From contig NZ_FNUD01000002.1 of the NCBI RefSeq assembly GCF_900106095.1, positions 3,865,501-3,929,500 on the forward strand: DNA of 64,000 bases, read 5' to 3'. The DNA comes from Pseudomonas deceptionensis. Its GTDB lineage: Bacteria > Pseudomonadota > Gammaproteobacteria > Pseudomonadales > Pseudomonadaceae. Shown in pieces: positions 1 through 9,572 of this stretch. The notes below the pieces were generated by a model. The model was not told the origin of the DNA. It searched no databases and saw only the letters and a program-made list of their open reading frames with translations. Each line of letters begins with the position of its first letter. The first letter of the stretch is position 1. Made by a program: the position numbers and the translations under genes.

Positions 1-2
1 TC

Positions 3-632
3 CGGGACCGCGCCACCTTCATCGTCGGCGGCTGGACGCTGCTGATACTGCTGGTCGGGCTTTTCGCGCTGGAGCCAATGGGCATCCCGGTCAGCGCAGT
101 GGCCGCAGCCTGTGCGGCAATCCTCTTTGCCGTCGCCGCCAAGGGGCACAGAATCTCGACTCGCCGCGTGCTGCGCGAAGCGCCGTGGCAGATTGTGGTG
201 TTCTCGCTGGGCATGTACCTGGTGGTGTATGGCCTGAAGAATGCCGGGCTGACAGATCTGCTGGCCCAACTGCTCAACCGCCTGGCCGAACAGGGGCTGT
301 GGACTGCCACCCTGGGCACAGGCCTGTTGGCGGCGCTGCTGTCGTCGGTGATGAACAACATGCCCAGCGTACTGATCGGCGCACTGTCGATCCAGGCCAG
401 CGACGCGCAGGGGCTGGTTCGCGAAGCGATGATCTACGCCAACGTCATTGGCTGCGACCTCGGCCCGAAAATCACCCCCATCGGCAGCCTCGCCACACTG
501 CTCTGGCTGCACGTGCTGGAGCGCAAAGGCATGCGCATCACCTGGGGTTATTACTTCAAGGTCGGCATCCTGCTGACCCTTCCGGTTCTGTTGATCACCC
601 TTTCGGCTCTGGCCCTGCGCCTGAGCCTCTAA
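3..632 (+). CDS. arsB: ArsB arsenite efflux permease (C-terminal part)
   Basis: This is the last 209 residues of a roughly 430-residue inner-membrane arsenite/antimonite exporter; the reading frame is open from the window edge. Several hydrophobic spans are visible, together with the family block [12 protein letters not shown] and the later [20 protein letters not shown] stretch. ArsB extrudes As(III) made by the arsenate reductase encoded 27 bases downstream, so this is the head of an arsB-arsC-arsH operon; any arsR lies outside the window. Family assignment is secure from the C-terminal motifs; the N-terminal half cannot be judged. Confidence 0.93.
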   Translation, partial: RDRATFIVGGWTLLILLVGLFALEPMGIPVSAVAAACAAILFAVAAKGHRISTRRVLREAPWQIVVFSLGMYLVVYGLKNAGLTDLLAQLLNRLAEQGLWTATLGTGLLAALLSSVMNNMPSVLIGALSIQASDAQGLVREAMIYANVIGCDLGPKITPIGSLATLLWLHVLERKGMRITWGYYFKVGILLTLPVLLITLSALALRLSL

Positions 633-659
633 TGCCGCCACAAGCGGCAGGAGCAACCC

Positions 660-1130
660 ATGCGAGTCCTGTTCATGTGCACGGCCAACAGTTGCCGCAG
701 CATCCTTTCAGAGGCGATGTTCAATCACCTCGCCCCCTGGGGTTTCGAGGCGGTGAGCTCCGGGAGCTTCCCCAAAGGCCAGGTGTTGCCGCGCAGCCTG
801 TCCACCTTGCAGCAGGCCGGGATGTCGATTGACGGCTTGTACAGCAAAGGCAACAACGCTTTCGAAGGCAACCCGCCGGACATCGTGATCACCGTCTGCG
901 ACAAGGCCGCCGGCGAAAGCTGCCCGGTGTATTTCGGCCCGGCGCTGAAAGCCCATTGGGGGCTGGAAGATCCGTCCGATGTGACGGGTGACGAAGCGGC
1001 GGTTGACGCTGCCTTCCGCGCCACGTTGGCGCGTATCGAACAACGCTGCAAAGCCTTTTTCGAGCTGCCCTTTAACCGTCTCAGCCGCGATGAGCTCAAA
1101 GCCGGGCTCGATCGAATCGGCATGCTTTAA
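660..1130 (+). CDS. arsC: Arsenate reductase, low-molecular-weight phosphatase fold
   Basis: A 156-residue cytosolic enzyme that reduces arsenate to arsenite for export by ArsB. The N-terminus carries the LMW-phosphatase P-loop C7-TANSC-R13 (CX5R), and further cysteines at VCDKAAGESC could serve as resolving thiols, as in the thioredoxin-coupled or related classes; I cannot tell which reductant is used. The start is supported by AGGAG upstream of the ATG. It sits between arsB and arsH with short gaps (27 and 9 bases), so co-transcription is likely. Confidence 0.93.
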   Translation: MRVLFMCTANSCRSILSEAMFNHLAPWGFEAVSSGSFPKGQVLPRSLSTLQQAGMSIDGLYSKGNNAFEGNPPDIVITVCDKAAGESCPVYFGPALKAHWGLEDPSDVTGDEAAVDAAFRATLARIEQRCKAFFELPFNRLSRDELKAGLDRIGML

Positions 1131-1139
1131 GGAGCATTT

Positions 1140-1838
1140 ATGTCTGAGCATTTACCCAACCTGGACCTGACCCTGTTCGATGGCGCGCAACCTTCGACGC
1201 CGAGCCCTCACAAGCCGCGCATCCTGTTGCTCTACGGATCGACCCGCGAACGCTCCTTCAGCCGCTTGCTGGTAGAAGAAGCCGCGCGCCTGCTTGAGCA
1301 CTTTGGCGCTGAAACTCGCCTCTTCAACCCGTCCGGTTTGCCGTTGCCTGACGACGCCCCGGTCGATCATCCCAAAGTGCAGGAGCTGCGGGATCTGGTG
1401 CTGTGGTCTGAAGGTCAGGTCTGGTGTTCGCCGGAGCGCCACGGCGCGATGTCGGCAGTGTTCAAGGCGCAGATCGACTGGGTTCCCCTGGAACTCGGCG
1501 CCGTTCGCCCCACCCAGGGCAAAACCCTGGCGGTGATGCAAGTGTGTGGCGGCTCGCAGTCGTTCAACGTGGTCAATCAACTGCGCGTACTGGGACGCTG
1601 GATGCGTATGTTCACCATCCCCAATCAGTCCTCGGTGCCGAAGGCCTACATGGAATTCGACGAGGCGGGCCGGATGAAACCCTCGCCGTTCTATGACCGC
1701 GTCGTCGATGTGATGGAAGAACTGGTGAAGTTCACCGTACTGCTGCGCGACCGACAGGAGTTTCTGGTGGATCGCTATTCAGAACGCAAGGAATCGGCTG
1801 AGCAACTGATGGCGCGTGTGAACCAGCGTTCTATCTGA
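1140..1838 (+). CDS. arsH: ArsH, NADPH-dependent FMN reductase / organoarsenical oxidase
   Basis: A 232-residue flavodoxin-like protein. The FMN-binding signature [10 protein letters not shown] follows the first beta-strand at about residues 34-43, and the [18 protein letters not shown] segment matches the family's second flavin-contact loop. ArsH proteins use NADPH and FMN and are reported to oxidise trivalent methylarsenicals. The start has AAGGAG just upstream and the gene begins 9 bases after arsC, consistent with a single operon. Confidence 0.93.
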   Translation: MSEHLPNLDLTLFDGAQPSTPSPHKPRILLLYGSTRERSFSRLLVEEAARLLEHFGAETRLFNPSGLPLPDDAPVDHPKVQELRDLVLWSEGQVWCSPERHGAMSAVFKAQIDWVPLELGAVRPTQGKTLAVMQVCGGSQSFNVVNQLRVLGRWMRMFTIPNQSSVPKAYMEFDEAGRMKPSPFYDRVVDVMEELVKFTVLLRDRQEFLVDRYSERKESAEQLMARVNQRSI

Positions 1839-1848
1839 ACGGGTGTCA

Positions 1849-1892
1849 TCGGCATGGCTGGAGGCAATCATTCAGTTGCCTGGACATGCCGA
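1849..1892. terminator. Inverted repeat between convergent arsH and MFS gene
   Basis: TCGGCATG (1849-1856) pairs with CATGCCGA (1885-1892), and an inner GGCAA/TTGCC stem closes the loop. It lies between the ends of two convergent genes, where a bidirectional terminator is expected, but no clean T-run follows, so the termination role is inferred. Confidence 0.45.
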
Positions 1893-1900
1893 AATCAAAG

Positions 1901-3397
1901 TCAGCCTGAAAAACGTCTAGCTTTGGAGTGAAGGCGAACCACGCGCAAGGCAGTAAAAAAGCCAAGGAAGGACGCCAGCGCGAACACTCCAAACAGCCAG
2001 CCCGCAGCGTTCGCCATACCGGTGATGCCTCCTGGATGGGTGAGGCCGGCGACGTTTGCCACCATCCCTGCCAGAGCCGCGCCAAGCGCGGTGGCGAACA
2101 ACTGCACGGTCGTAATGGACGCGGCGGCCAGGCCCTGCTCGCCGACCGATGCAACCTGAAACACACGCGTCAGTAAATGCGGCCAGGCCAGCCCCACACC
2201 CAGTCCGATGGCAACAAGCGCGACGCAGATTGGTGTGATCGCCAGCCAGCCACCATCGCTTTCAGAGCGCATCAACACCGCAAGCGCCACCATGCCGCCC
2301 ACGCCAAGGACCGGGCCGGCGAGGATCGCACGCCTTATGTTTTTACCGCTCGCCCCGGCGCTTGCGATTGACCCTGACGTCCAGCCGGCCGCCATCAGCG
2401 CGGCAAGATACCCAGCGGCAAGCGGTGACTGATGGTGGAGGACTTGAAGAAAAAGCGGCACGAATATTTCGCCACTGGTAACGGTGATCGCAAGCAGCGA
2501 CATGGTTGCATAGAGCGCTCCCAGCGCTGTGGTAATCCGAAATGCACCTTCAGGCAGCAGCCTGCGGCTGGAGCGGCTTTCGGTGACTATCAGCAGCGCC
2601 GTCAGGACAGCGGCGACGCCAAGCCCCCCGATGTTCCAGGAGAGGGTTGACGAGACGCTTGCGGCCGAAACGACGAGAACCGCCGACGTCACGAGAGCGA
2701 GCTGGACGAGTGGAAGCGGCGAGCGTTCAGTTTTACCCGCGCTGCGTTTCGGCAGTACGGCAACAGCCAGCAGGGCAAACAGCAATGCGACTGGAATAAG
2801 TGACCAGAACGCCGCGCGCCATACGCCGAGCTCCGCGAAGATGCCACCTACGGCAGGTCCGATCAGCGTTGCCACGCCCCACATACCGGAGACCAGCGCC
2901 ATTGCACGTGGCCATAAGGGTTCGATGAACACCAGCCGGATCATGGCATAGGACAGCGCGAACAGAAAACCGCCCCCTAGCCCCTGAATAATGCGACCGG
3001 CGAGCATGACGGGCATTGAGGGGGCGAATGCACAGATGAACGTGCCGATCGCAAACACCAACGAGGCAATGATGTACGCGCCGCGGGGCCCCGCGCTGGT
3101 GAGCAACCTCGCCGACAGCGCTGAACCGAGGATGGACGCTGTGACGAACAGCGTGGTGTTCCAGGCGTAAAAGTCGATACCGCCGATGTCCCTGACCACC
3201 GATGGCAGAATGGTAGTGGCGATATAGACATTGATCGCATGGAGGACGACGCCACCTGCAAGCGCGAGCGAGCGCACGCCATTCCAGCCAGACAGTAGAG
3301 CGGCCCAACCCGTTTTTGAGGGAGGGATATCCGCAGACGCCACCGTCTCTGGCCCGGATTTCAAATAGTGATCAGATGGCACGTGACGTTTGTGCAT
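1901..3397 (-). CDS. MFS drug/toxin exporter under SoxR-type control
   Basis: A 498-residue major facilitator superfamily exporter with many hydrophobic spans, resembling DHA-type drug:H+ antiporters (for example the AGRIIQGLGGG motif of TM5 and the ATTILPSVV stretch in TM1). The start at 3397 is preferred over an upstream in-frame codon because GGAG lies a few bases before it. The gene diverges from a SoxR homologue and its promoter has the 19-bp spacer with internal dyad expected for MerR-family activation, so it is probably induced by redox-active compounds. Substrate unknown. Confidence 0.85.
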   Translation of the reverse strand: MHKRHVPSDHYLKSGPETVASADIPPSKTGWAALLSGWNGVRSLALAGGVVLHAINVYIATTILPSVVRDIGGIDFYAWNTTLFVTASILGSALSARLLTSAGPRGAYIIASLVFAIGTFICAFAPSMPVMLAGRIIQGLGGGFLFALSYAMIRLVFIEPLWPRAMALVSGMWGVATLIGPAVGGIFAELGVWRAAFWSLIPVALLFALLAVAVLPKRSAGKTERSPLPLVQLALVTSAVLVVSAASVSSTLSWNIGGLGVAAVLTALLIVTESRSSRRLLPEGAFRITTALGALYATMSLLAITVTSGEIFVPLFLQVLHHQSPLAAGYLAALMAAGWTSGSIASAGASGKNIRRAILAGPVLGVGGMVALAVLMRSESDGGWLAITPICVALVAIGLGVGLAWPHLLTRVFQVASVGEQGLAAASITTVQLFATALGAALAGMVANVAGLTHPGGITGMANAAGWLFGVFALASFLGFFTALRVVRLHSKARRFSG

Positions 3398-3463
3398 GTT
3401 AGCTCCGGCTCTTGATTTCACCCGCAGCGGCGAATGAAGGCTTGCAAAGGCAAGCCGACACTC

Positions 3464-3494
3464 CTTATAAAACCTCATGTATAGATGAGGTCAA
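3464..3494 (-). promoter_or_regulatory. MerR/SoxR-type promoter with 19-bp spacer and palindrome
   Basis: Read on the minus strand: -35 TTGACC (3494-3489), a 19-base spacer, then -10 TATAAG (3469-3464). The spacer contains CCTCATGTATAGATGAGG (3473-3490), a dyad with perfect 7-bp arms (ACCTCAT/ATGAGGT). The over-long spacer and centred palindrome are the hallmark of MerR-family activation, and the arms resemble the CCTCA...TGAGG SoxR box of pseudomonads. It drives the MFS gene and would also sit over the soxR promoter. Confidence 0.8.
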
Positions 3495-3510
3495 GAGAGA
3501 GTAGAAACCC

Positions 3511-3972
3511 ATGATCGATGTCCGCGTGCCACTTTCTGTCGGTGAGTTAGCCCGCCGAGGCGGCATCACCGTGGCGACCGTCCACTTCTACGATGCAAAA
3601 GGCCTCATTCAGGGGCAACGGAGCGCAGGCAATCAGCGTCGTTATTCCCGGGATACTCTTCGCCGCATTGCCGTTATCAAAATCGCAAAACGCGCGGGCA
3701 TTCCTTTGGCCGCCATCAAGGCCGCACTGGACGAGCTGCCCTCAGGGCGACCTCTGACGTCAAAAGACTGGACGAATCTCTCTACAAACTGGAGGGACCT
3801 GCTGACCGAGCGGATTCACAGCCTGACCCAGCTTCGTGATCAGCTCGACGGTTGTATCGGCTGCGGATGCCTCTCCATGGACGACTGCCCTCTGCGCAAT
3901 CCGGGTGATCGTTTAAGTTCGCTCGGGAGCGGCGCTGTTTTGCTCGAGAAAGACACCGCGCCTACCGTGTGA
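3511..3972 (+). CDS. soxR: SoxR redox-sensing transcriptional activator
   Basis: A 153-residue MerR-family regulator. Residues 7-75 form the winged-helix DNA-binding domain ([20 protein letters not shown]), followed by the dimerisation helix and the [2Fe-2S] ligands C115, C118, C120 and C126 in the SoxR-specific arrangement C-X2-C-X-C-X5-C. Oxidation of this cluster activates target promoters. In pseudomonads SoxR responds to redox-cycling compounds such as phenazines and controls efflux pumps, which fits the divergently transcribed MFS gene 114 bases away. Confidence 0.93.
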   Translation: MIDVRVPLSVGELARRGGITVATVHFYDAKGLIQGQRSAGNQRRYSRDTLRRIAVIKIAKRAGIPLAAIKAALDELPSGRPLTSKDWTNLSTNWRDLLTERIHSLTQLRDQLDGCIGCGCLSMDDCPLRNPGDRLSSLGSGAVLLEKDTAPTV

Positions 3973-4098
3973 GCTTCACCCGTTCTGTTTTGTCGACAGC
4001 AGGTGAATGAGTGCTATCGGCCAGGAGGGAACACTAGACAACTCTCTTGACAGGGCGATAGCCTCGACACGATTACTCTCCAAAATTAAGGACATGGA

Positions 4099-4722
4099 AT
4101 GTTGCGCATACTGGGTAAGGCATCCTCAATCAATGTCCGTAAAGTACTCTGGGCATGCGCCGAGATTGAAATCCCCTTTGAGCGAGAGGATTGGGGGTCT
4201 GGCTTCAGGTCAACGCACGCACCTGAATTTCTGACGCTAAATCCCAATGCCATGGTGCCGGTCATCCAAGATGACGATTTCATTCTTTGGGAATCAAACT
4301 CGATCATTCGCTACCTGGCATCCCGCTACAACAATGCCAACCTTTACCCGATTGAAGCGAGGGCCAAAGCGCGTGTGGATCAATGGATCGATTGGCAAGC
4401 GTCTGATCTCAACAAATCGTGGAGTTATGCCTTCATGTCGTTGGTCAGGCATTCGCCTGAACATCAGGACAGCCATGCGCTGGCAACCGCTTGCAATGAC
4501 TGGTCGAGACACATGGAGATTCTCAATAGACAGCTCGATTCAACCGGAGCCTACGTCATAGGTAGCGAGTTTTCTCTCGCCGACATACCAATCGGGCTGT
4601 CGGTTAATCGGTGGTTTGAAACACCGCTTGCTCATCCGGACTTTCCTGCCGTGAGAGACTATTACGAACGCTTGAGCCGTCGAAAAAGCTATCTCCTGTA
4701 CGGAAGAAATGGAACTCCATGA
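4099..4722 (+). CDS. Glutathione S-transferase family protein
   Basis: A 207-residue GST. The N-terminal thioredoxin-like domain (1-80) contains the [10 protein letters not shown] segment, the conserved cis-Pro region ([20 protein letters not shown]) with the glutathione-contacting E-S pair, and the C-terminal all-helical domain ends with the folding motif [12 protein letters not shown]. Such proteins conjugate glutathione to electrophiles, but the substrate cannot be predicted. A decayed recombinase lies convergently just downstream, so the gene may be part of an acquired patch. Confidence 0.9.
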   Translation: MLRILGKASSINVRKVLWACAEIEIPFEREDWGSGFRSTHAPEFLTLNPNAMVPVIQDDDFILWESNSIIRYLASRYNNANLYPIEARAKARVDQWIDWQASDLNKSWSYAFMSLVRHSPEHQDSHALATACNDWSRHMEILNRQLDSTGAYVIGSEFSLADIPIGLSVNRWFETPLAHPDFPAVRDYYERLSRRKSYLLYGRNGTP

Positions 4723-4746
4723 CGCTGCAACAGAGATTTTTTCGCA

Positions 4747-4920
4747 GTTCAGGAAGAGCAGTTGAGCCTCCCGCAGGTTCTTCGTCCTGCGATAGATCAG
4801 TGATGCCTTCGTACGTCTCATGGTGTGTGTGCCATACATGGCTGGATCAAGGCCAACGGCCTTCACCCAGCCTTTGACTATACGAGCGTATTGCCGAGTG
4901 GATAGATGGTCTGAGGATGG
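4747..4920 (-). pseudogene. Tyrosine recombinase/integrase remnant
   Basis: On the minus strand an open stretch of about 57 codons encodes a piece of a phage-type tyrosine recombinase: HLSTRQYARIVKGWVKAVGL followed by a block containing YGTHTMRRTKASLIYRR, which is the box II region with the catalytic H-x-x-R. It is bounded by a stop at 4921-4923, has no proper start, and loses homology after REAQLLFLN where the active-site tyrosine segment should follow. It is a relic of a mobile element. Confidence 0.8.
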
Positions 4921-6249
4921 CTAACCAGAGCAACCGTCGCTAACCGGCCATAAGCAGCCTCTCGAAAGAGTCTACGAAACCAGGGGCTATTCAGAGCGTT
5001 AAATGAAAGCCTTCGTTGCCTTAGCCCGATAGAGTGGCGACTACACGACATTTGTTGTCGGTCAGCTTTGCTTTGGGATCATCCTGATTACAAGTCTATC
5101 CGAAGTGGGATGTTTCTTGCGTTGAGCATGAGTTTTTAATAATAAATGTGAGTTAGAGGTTTACTTGGAAGTGCCCCAATGCGTACACATCGGGCGTTCG
5201 ACAGCGTTATCGAGGCGACGCATAAATTGGGCAAGCCGGGCGAGGTTAAATATAAATACTTGAGAAAGCTGCTGAAGTGTCTGCGCAACAGCTAAACACT
5301 CCTGAGCTTAAAGCTGTTTTGAAGACCACTGCTGGAATTAAGGGTTTATCAAAAGCTCAGGCTACTGAGCACAACCAGTGAAATTATGGCATTGGTAATT
5401 CTAAACTCAAACTCGCAGACCAACGAAACAAGCCAGCTCCACATAAAGCCTTAAGCACTATTATATTAACTCCGCAGGCACTGCAAGCTCGCCAGAATTC
5501 CGAACAGAGCCGGACGGATCAAGGCTGTGCACGATTGCAACAAAACATCGATCATATAATTGGGGGATTAAAGGAAATCGTAGCGAGGCGGTAAATCAAA
5601 CTTAACGCCTGCCCGCTCAAACCAAAAAAATGGCACAGAAAATTTTAAATCCCCCTCAGATTGAGCCAAGTAAGTTCTCAGCCAAGAGGTATGACTGCAG
5701 GAAACTTTTGGGCAGTACCAGCCCTTGCTTGTCAGTACGTGAAGTGATCGAACAATCTACGCCAGATCCGGCAAATGGCAGGTGCGTGCAGGGCCCGCGG
5801 GAAGCCAGTAAGATTGAGTAATATTGAGTAATACCCACTTAAGGACTCAGATAGCACTGCCTTTTATGATGGTAGCGTGCAACTGGCTGTGTATTGAACG
5901 TGGAAATTTTGGAGGGCGCGCTGTCTGGAAGCGCTTAGTGGCCGTGAACAAACAAGGCATTGTGTTCGTGACTGCAACATTCGGCGAAAAAGAACAAGAA
6001 GTGGTCATATTAACCCTGCGCAAGACAGCACCCGCGCCTGCCATAGCCCTATTGCACACTCTTTTAATAAAGAGTTTGCTCAAACACTCCCCCACGATTC
6101 ATTAGATGCGCTGGGCCGTTGTAGCACACCGTTGTCTCGCGCTCATCAGCGAAAGGCGGTGGACGGTTACCTGAGTTCTGTTGATGGACAAGTTAAGCCC
6201 CAAAAGTGGTTCTGTTATTTAATTAAAGTTATCGTGCCGAGGCCTATAG
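4921..6249. other. Stretch without a convincing gene
   Basis: This A+T-richer stretch holds only short open frames with no recognisable family: for example a 38-codon ORF at 5179-5295, one at 5630-5821 and one at 5824-6105 whose product I do not recognise. Together with the integrase remnant upstream and the truncated LysR gene downstream it looks like a decaying integration scar. No RNA gene was seen. Confidence 0.5.
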
Positions 6250-6633
6250 ATGCGTAAGAAAGTAGTCAGTCAATGGACATTAGGCGTTGGGCTGGGTTGC
6301 CTCTTGATGAGTGGTTACTCTGCGGGTCATAATGACAGTACCTGTGCTGAACGTCGTGATGAAATACTGTATCAATTAGAGCAGGCCAAACTCAGTGGTA
6401 ATCGATATAAGCAGTCAGGACTGGAAACAGCCCTGCGCAACGTAAAGCGGTACTGTCAGGACGACCCGATTGAACGTCGTCAAAATAAAATAGCCAGCGC
6501 TGCGGCTGAGGTTATTTACAGAAGTGAGCAACTTGAAAAAGCGCTGGAAGAGGACGCGCCAAGTAAAGTTAAAGTATGCCGAGAGCAATTGCATCACGCG
6601 CGCAGGCAATTAGCCCGCGCAACAGAGGATTAG
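6250..6633 (+). CDS. DUF1090 family periplasmic protein
   Basis: A 127-residue exported protein. After a short basic N-terminus and hydrophobic core (residues 9-25) comes the DUF1090 pattern: C-x-x-R-x-D-E-I-x-Y-Q-L-x-x-A-K, GN, GLETALRNVKRYC, then a charged helical tail rich in Glu, Arg and Lys (likely coiled coil). E. coli YqjC is in this family; its function is unknown. It appears to head a small cluster with the next two genes. Confidence 0.8.
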   Translation: MRKKVVSQWTLGVGLGCLLMSGYSAGHNDSTCAERRDEILYQLEQAKLSGNRYKQSGLETALRNVKRYCQDDPIERRQNKIASAAAEVIYRSEQLEKALEEDAPSKVKVCREQLHHARRQLARATED

Positions 6634-6653
6634 TGGTGTATGGATATTAAATA

Positions 6654-7001
6654 ATGAGAGTCAGTATGAGCAATGCATGGGTTAAGGTTATGTCGTTTTA
6701 CGCACTGGCTACATTTTCCAGTTCGGCACTGGCCATGAATGATTTTTGGCTTGAAACGATCATATCCAGCACGTCCGGTGGAACAACCTATCTCACTTCC
6801 AAGGACAACAAACTGAACGTGTCCGTACTTGGTGATGCGAGCAGTTTTGTTGCAAGCGGTGGTGCTATCCGCGGCCCTTATCTGGAGGCATCAATTAATG
6901 CGCTGCGGGCGTCTGACCCCGCCCTGGATGTTAGTGATATGGAGTTGGCTACACGTTTATTGTTGCTCTCGGTATCTGAGTCACTGGGGGAGTCATCATG
7001 A
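6654..7001 (+). CDS. DUF2388 family small exported protein
   Basis: 115 residues (111 if the alternative ATG at 6666 is used). A signal peptide ends near SSSALA, and the remainder has the Pseudomonas DUF2388 features: an alternating polar segment, then DDASSFVAS-like (here GDASSFVASGG), IRG..LEA and a C-terminal helix beginning SDMELA. Function unknown. Its stop overlaps the start of the next gene (ATGA), indicating translational coupling. Confidence 0.75.
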   Translation: MRVSMSNAWVKVMSFYALATFSSSALAMNDFWLETIISSTSGGTTYLTSKDNKLNVSVLGDASSFVASGGAIRGPYLEASINALRASDPALDVSDMELATRLLLLSVSESLGESS

Positions 7002-7177
7002 AACTTATGATTTTACTTGCCGGCGCCCTTATTTTTACTGTGAGTATTTCAGGTTGCACGACCAGAGACTGGATTCAAGCAGTGGGTGGTGCTGCACAAG
7101 CACGTGACGATTACGCCAAAAAGAGCCGTATCGAACGGCTAAAAAAAGCAAATGCCGCGTCCTCTCGCGTGAAATAA
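6998..7177 (+). CDS. Small lipoprotein (59 aa)
   Basis: A 59-codon gene that starts inside the stop of the DUF2388 gene (ATGA overlap). The N-terminus is a lipoprotein signal: [20 protein letters not shown] with C20 as the lipidated cysteine, followed by a short charged tail rich in Lys and Arg ([18 protein letters not shown]). No family recognised. The overlap and the shared export signals suggest it works with the two preceding genes at the cell envelope. Confidence 0.7.
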   Translation: MKLMILLAGALIFTVSISGCTTRDWIQAVGGAAQARDDYAKKSRIERLKKANAASSRVK

Positions 7178-7181
7178 ATTT

Positions 7182-7652
7182 GTGTCGCAACCGGCGCTGT
7201 CGCAGCAAGTGCGGCAGCTGGAGGAAAGCCTCGGCGCGCAGTTGTTTGATCGCTCAGGGCGCAAAACGCGCCTGACCCAGGCCGGGGAGGTTTACCTGCG
7301 CTATGCATTGCGGGCGGCGCAGGAGCTGCGGGAAGGCAAGCGTGCGATCCATGATGTGTGCGATCTCCATCGAGGAACGCTGCGGATAGCGGTGACGCCA
7401 ACTTTCACGACCTACTTGGTCAGGCCGTTGGTGGAAGCCTTTTACAGCCGCTACCCGAACATTACGTTGAACGTGCATGAACTCGCTCAAAAGCACATGG
7501 ATCGCGCGCGCAATCTCTACTATGCCCCCATATCCCGAGCTATGACTCGGCTCGCAGTGTTTACCATGCAAACCATGCCGGGAACCGCCTTCGAAACGGT
7601 AAACAACCTATTTGGAAGCGAGAATGTCGAAGAGCTTGCTATCGGAATGTGA
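7182..7652 (+). pseudogene. Truncated LysR-family (CynR-like) regulator
   Basis: The frame encodes [37 protein letters not shown], i.e. the second half of a LysR helix-turn-helix, then the start of the effector domain ([20 protein letters not shown]) up to about residue 107. The first 25 or so residues of the HTH and the C-terminal 180 residues are missing, and the last 45 codons do not resemble the family. It resembles CynR-type regulators but cannot be functional in this form. Confidence 0.8.
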
Positions 7653-7891
7653 AAAACATAAACCAGGCGGCCCGAGTGATTAAAACCGGGGAGCCCCGGC
7701 TGCATACGTCCACTTTTGACCGTTTGCGGCCCTTTGCGACAGGCCCCTATCGGACAAAAGCGGACCTCCACTGACTCTAAAAAATCAGGAGCAATTCACG
7801 TTCAAGAAAAAACATTTGACGTTTCCAAAATAAACTCAAGATATCAGCCAGAATTATCGATGCGTTCCTTACAATCCAAAGGAGCATTAGC

Positions 7892-8272
7892 ATGGACAAT
7901 TGTCGATTGGCGATAGGTACAAGCCTGGTCTTTGCGTTGAACGGTGTTAGCTTGGCGGCCGTCCCGTTAGGCCAAGGCGTTATCCAGTTTCACGGCAGTA
8001 TTGTGGAGCCGGGCTGTATTACCAATGTGAGAATGAGTTCGACCTTCGAGTTCAAAAGGTGCCCGAGCCCACAGCTTGGCAGTGCGGTCAATGTGCACAG
8101 TGTTGAGCCGGTCAGCTCTGTCAGTGCTGCCGGGCACTCCAGCGTCAAAGTCAAGTTGCTCGCTGCCAGCAGTCCAGACGGTCGCTATTACAATCAACAA
8201 TACGAGTTGGTGGATGGTTCGGGAAAACCGGTGCTGTCGGGATCTTACTTGATCACTCTGACTTTGCCCTGA
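7892..8272 (+). CDS. Type 1 pilin-like small exported protein
   Basis: 126 residues with a signal peptide ending near SLAA and the typical chaperone-usher subunit start GVIQFHGSIVEPGC, where the first of two cysteines (GC...RC) would form the pilin disulphide. The C-terminus (GSYLITLTLP) replaces the usual long final strand, making it shorter than normal 150-180-residue pilins. AAAGGAG precedes the start. There is no chaperone or usher gene nearby, so it may be assembled by a system encoded elsewhere or be an orphan. Confidence 0.65.
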   Translation: MDNCRLAIGTSLVFALNGVSLAAVPLGQGVIQFHGSIVEPGCITNVRMSSTFEFKRCPSPQLGSAVNVHSVEPVSSVSAAGHSSVKVKLLAASSPDGRYYNQQYELVDGSGKPVLSGSYLITLTLP

Positions 8273-8337
8273 AGGCTAGTCCTTGGCTTGCATTGGGGAG
8301 GTACCTTAGGTCCAGAATGGAGATGGAGGGGTAGACT

Positions 8338-8355
8338 CCAGGCCATCTGGCCTGG
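8338..8355. terminator. Stem-loop after the pilin-like gene
   Basis: CCAGGCC-ATCT-GGCCTGG forms a perfect 7-bp stem about 65 bases after the stop, followed by CCTTTC. Likely a weak intrinsic terminator; the T-run is short. Confidence 0.5.
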
Positions 8356-8519
8356 CCTTTCTGGTGGGTGTAAAAAGCGCCTTCCCGTAGCCCGCGTTCA
8401 AGGCGTGATGCCGCGCCCATGGGCACGGCGCTGGATTTCTATAACTTGCGAGCGGTGATGCACGCTATCGGTGGGTTTCAGGTTCTGAACCCCTATCTAA
8501 ATCAAGGAAGACAACTCCA

Positions 8520-9572
8520 TTGAAACCAGCCCTCGGCGCCCTGCTTTTAACCTGCATGACGACCAGCGCTCTCGCTGACGTCAACTCTGTCGGCTTTCAA
8601 TCCTCCACCCTGCTGGACCCACACAATGAGCGTCCGCTGGAGATGGTCGTCTGGTATCCCAGTACAACGACCGTCGCCCCACAGTTGATCGGCGACGATG
8701 TGGTGTTTGTCGGTGCTTCTGCGGTTCGCAACGCGCCACCCTCTGCAGGCGAGCACCCATTGGTGGTGCTCTCCCATGGGTTCAGAGGCAATTGGAACAA
8801 TCAGAACTGGTTGGCGAGTGCATTGGCCCACAAGGGTTACATTGTCGCGGCAGTCAACCACCCCGGCACCACGACCCATGATCGCAGCCCGAAAGCAGCG
8901 GCGCAGCTATGGCAGCGACCCATTGACCTGCATCGGGCCATTGAGGCGGTCACCACTCAACCTGAAAAATTTGGCGTGGTCGCAAAGCGTCAAATTGCTG
9001 CAGTGGGCCATTCACTCGGCGGCTGGACTGCAATGGAGATCGCCGGTGCTCGTTTCGACCCGGCCCAGTTTGCCCGTGACTGCAAACTCCATCCGCAGTT
9101 ATCCAGTTGCACCAATTATCAAACGATCAACCCTGAGAGTACTCCGGCATTAAAGGCTGGTCTGGCCGGCGATTTGCGCGATCAACGCGTCACCGCTGTG
9201 GTTTCTTTGGACCTTGGACTCTCGCGCGGGATGACCGATGAGAGCCTTGCGGCACTGCCGGTGCCGGTGCTGGTTATCGCTGCCGGCGCACCGTCGGTGG
9301 AACTGCCTGCTCAGTTGGAGTCCGCCAACCTGGCCACACGCCTGCCCCAAGCGTCCAGCCGCTATGTCGAGATCAGTGACGCCAGCCATTTCAGCTTCTT
9401 GCCGATTTGCAAACCAGGTGCAGTGGCATTGCTCGAAGAGGACATTCCTGGCGATGGCATCATTTGCGGGGACGGCGACAATGCTCGCCCGCGCGAGGTA
9501 ATCCAACAGCAGGTTACGTCGCTGATCAGCGAGTTTTTAACGCAGTCCGCGAACAACAAAGTGGACCTCTAG
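8520..9572 (+). CDS. Exported alpha/beta hydrolase (dienelactone hydrolase / PAF-AH-like)
   Basis: 350 residues with a signal peptide (cleavage near TSALA-D). The alpha/beta-hydrolase features are the oxyanion segment VVLSHGFRGNW, the nucleophile elbow GHSLGG (S165) and a late histidine in SDASHFSF. A cysteine-rich insert (DCKLHPQLSSC and CKPG..CGDG) suggests disulphides. It resembles the COG4188 predicted dienelactone hydrolases, which are often periplasmic esterases. The start appears to be TTG, with AAGGAAG 9 bases upstream; no good ATG exists. Substrate unknown. Confidence 0.75.
   Translation: MKPALGALLLTCMTTSALADVNSVGFQSSTLLDPHNERPLEMVVWYPSTTTVAPQLIGDDVVFVGASAVRNAPPSAGEHPLVVLSHGFRGNWNNQNWLASALAHKGYIVAAVNHPGTTTHDRSPKAAAQLWQRPIDLHRAIEAVTTQPEKFGVVAKRQIAAVGHSLGGWTAMEIAGARFDPAQFARDCKLHPQLSSCTNYQTINPESTPALKAGLAGDLRDQRVTAVVSLDLGLSRGMTDESLAALPVPVLVIAAGAPSVELPAQLESANLATRLPQASSRYVEISDASHFSFLPICKPGAVALLEEDIPGDGIICGDGDNARPREVIQQQVTSLISEFLTQSANNKVDL

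Noticed and set aside
8419..8523. 34-codon ORF ending in the start of the hydrolase gene
   Set aside because: No family recognised and no convincing ribosome site; could be a gene fragment but not supported.
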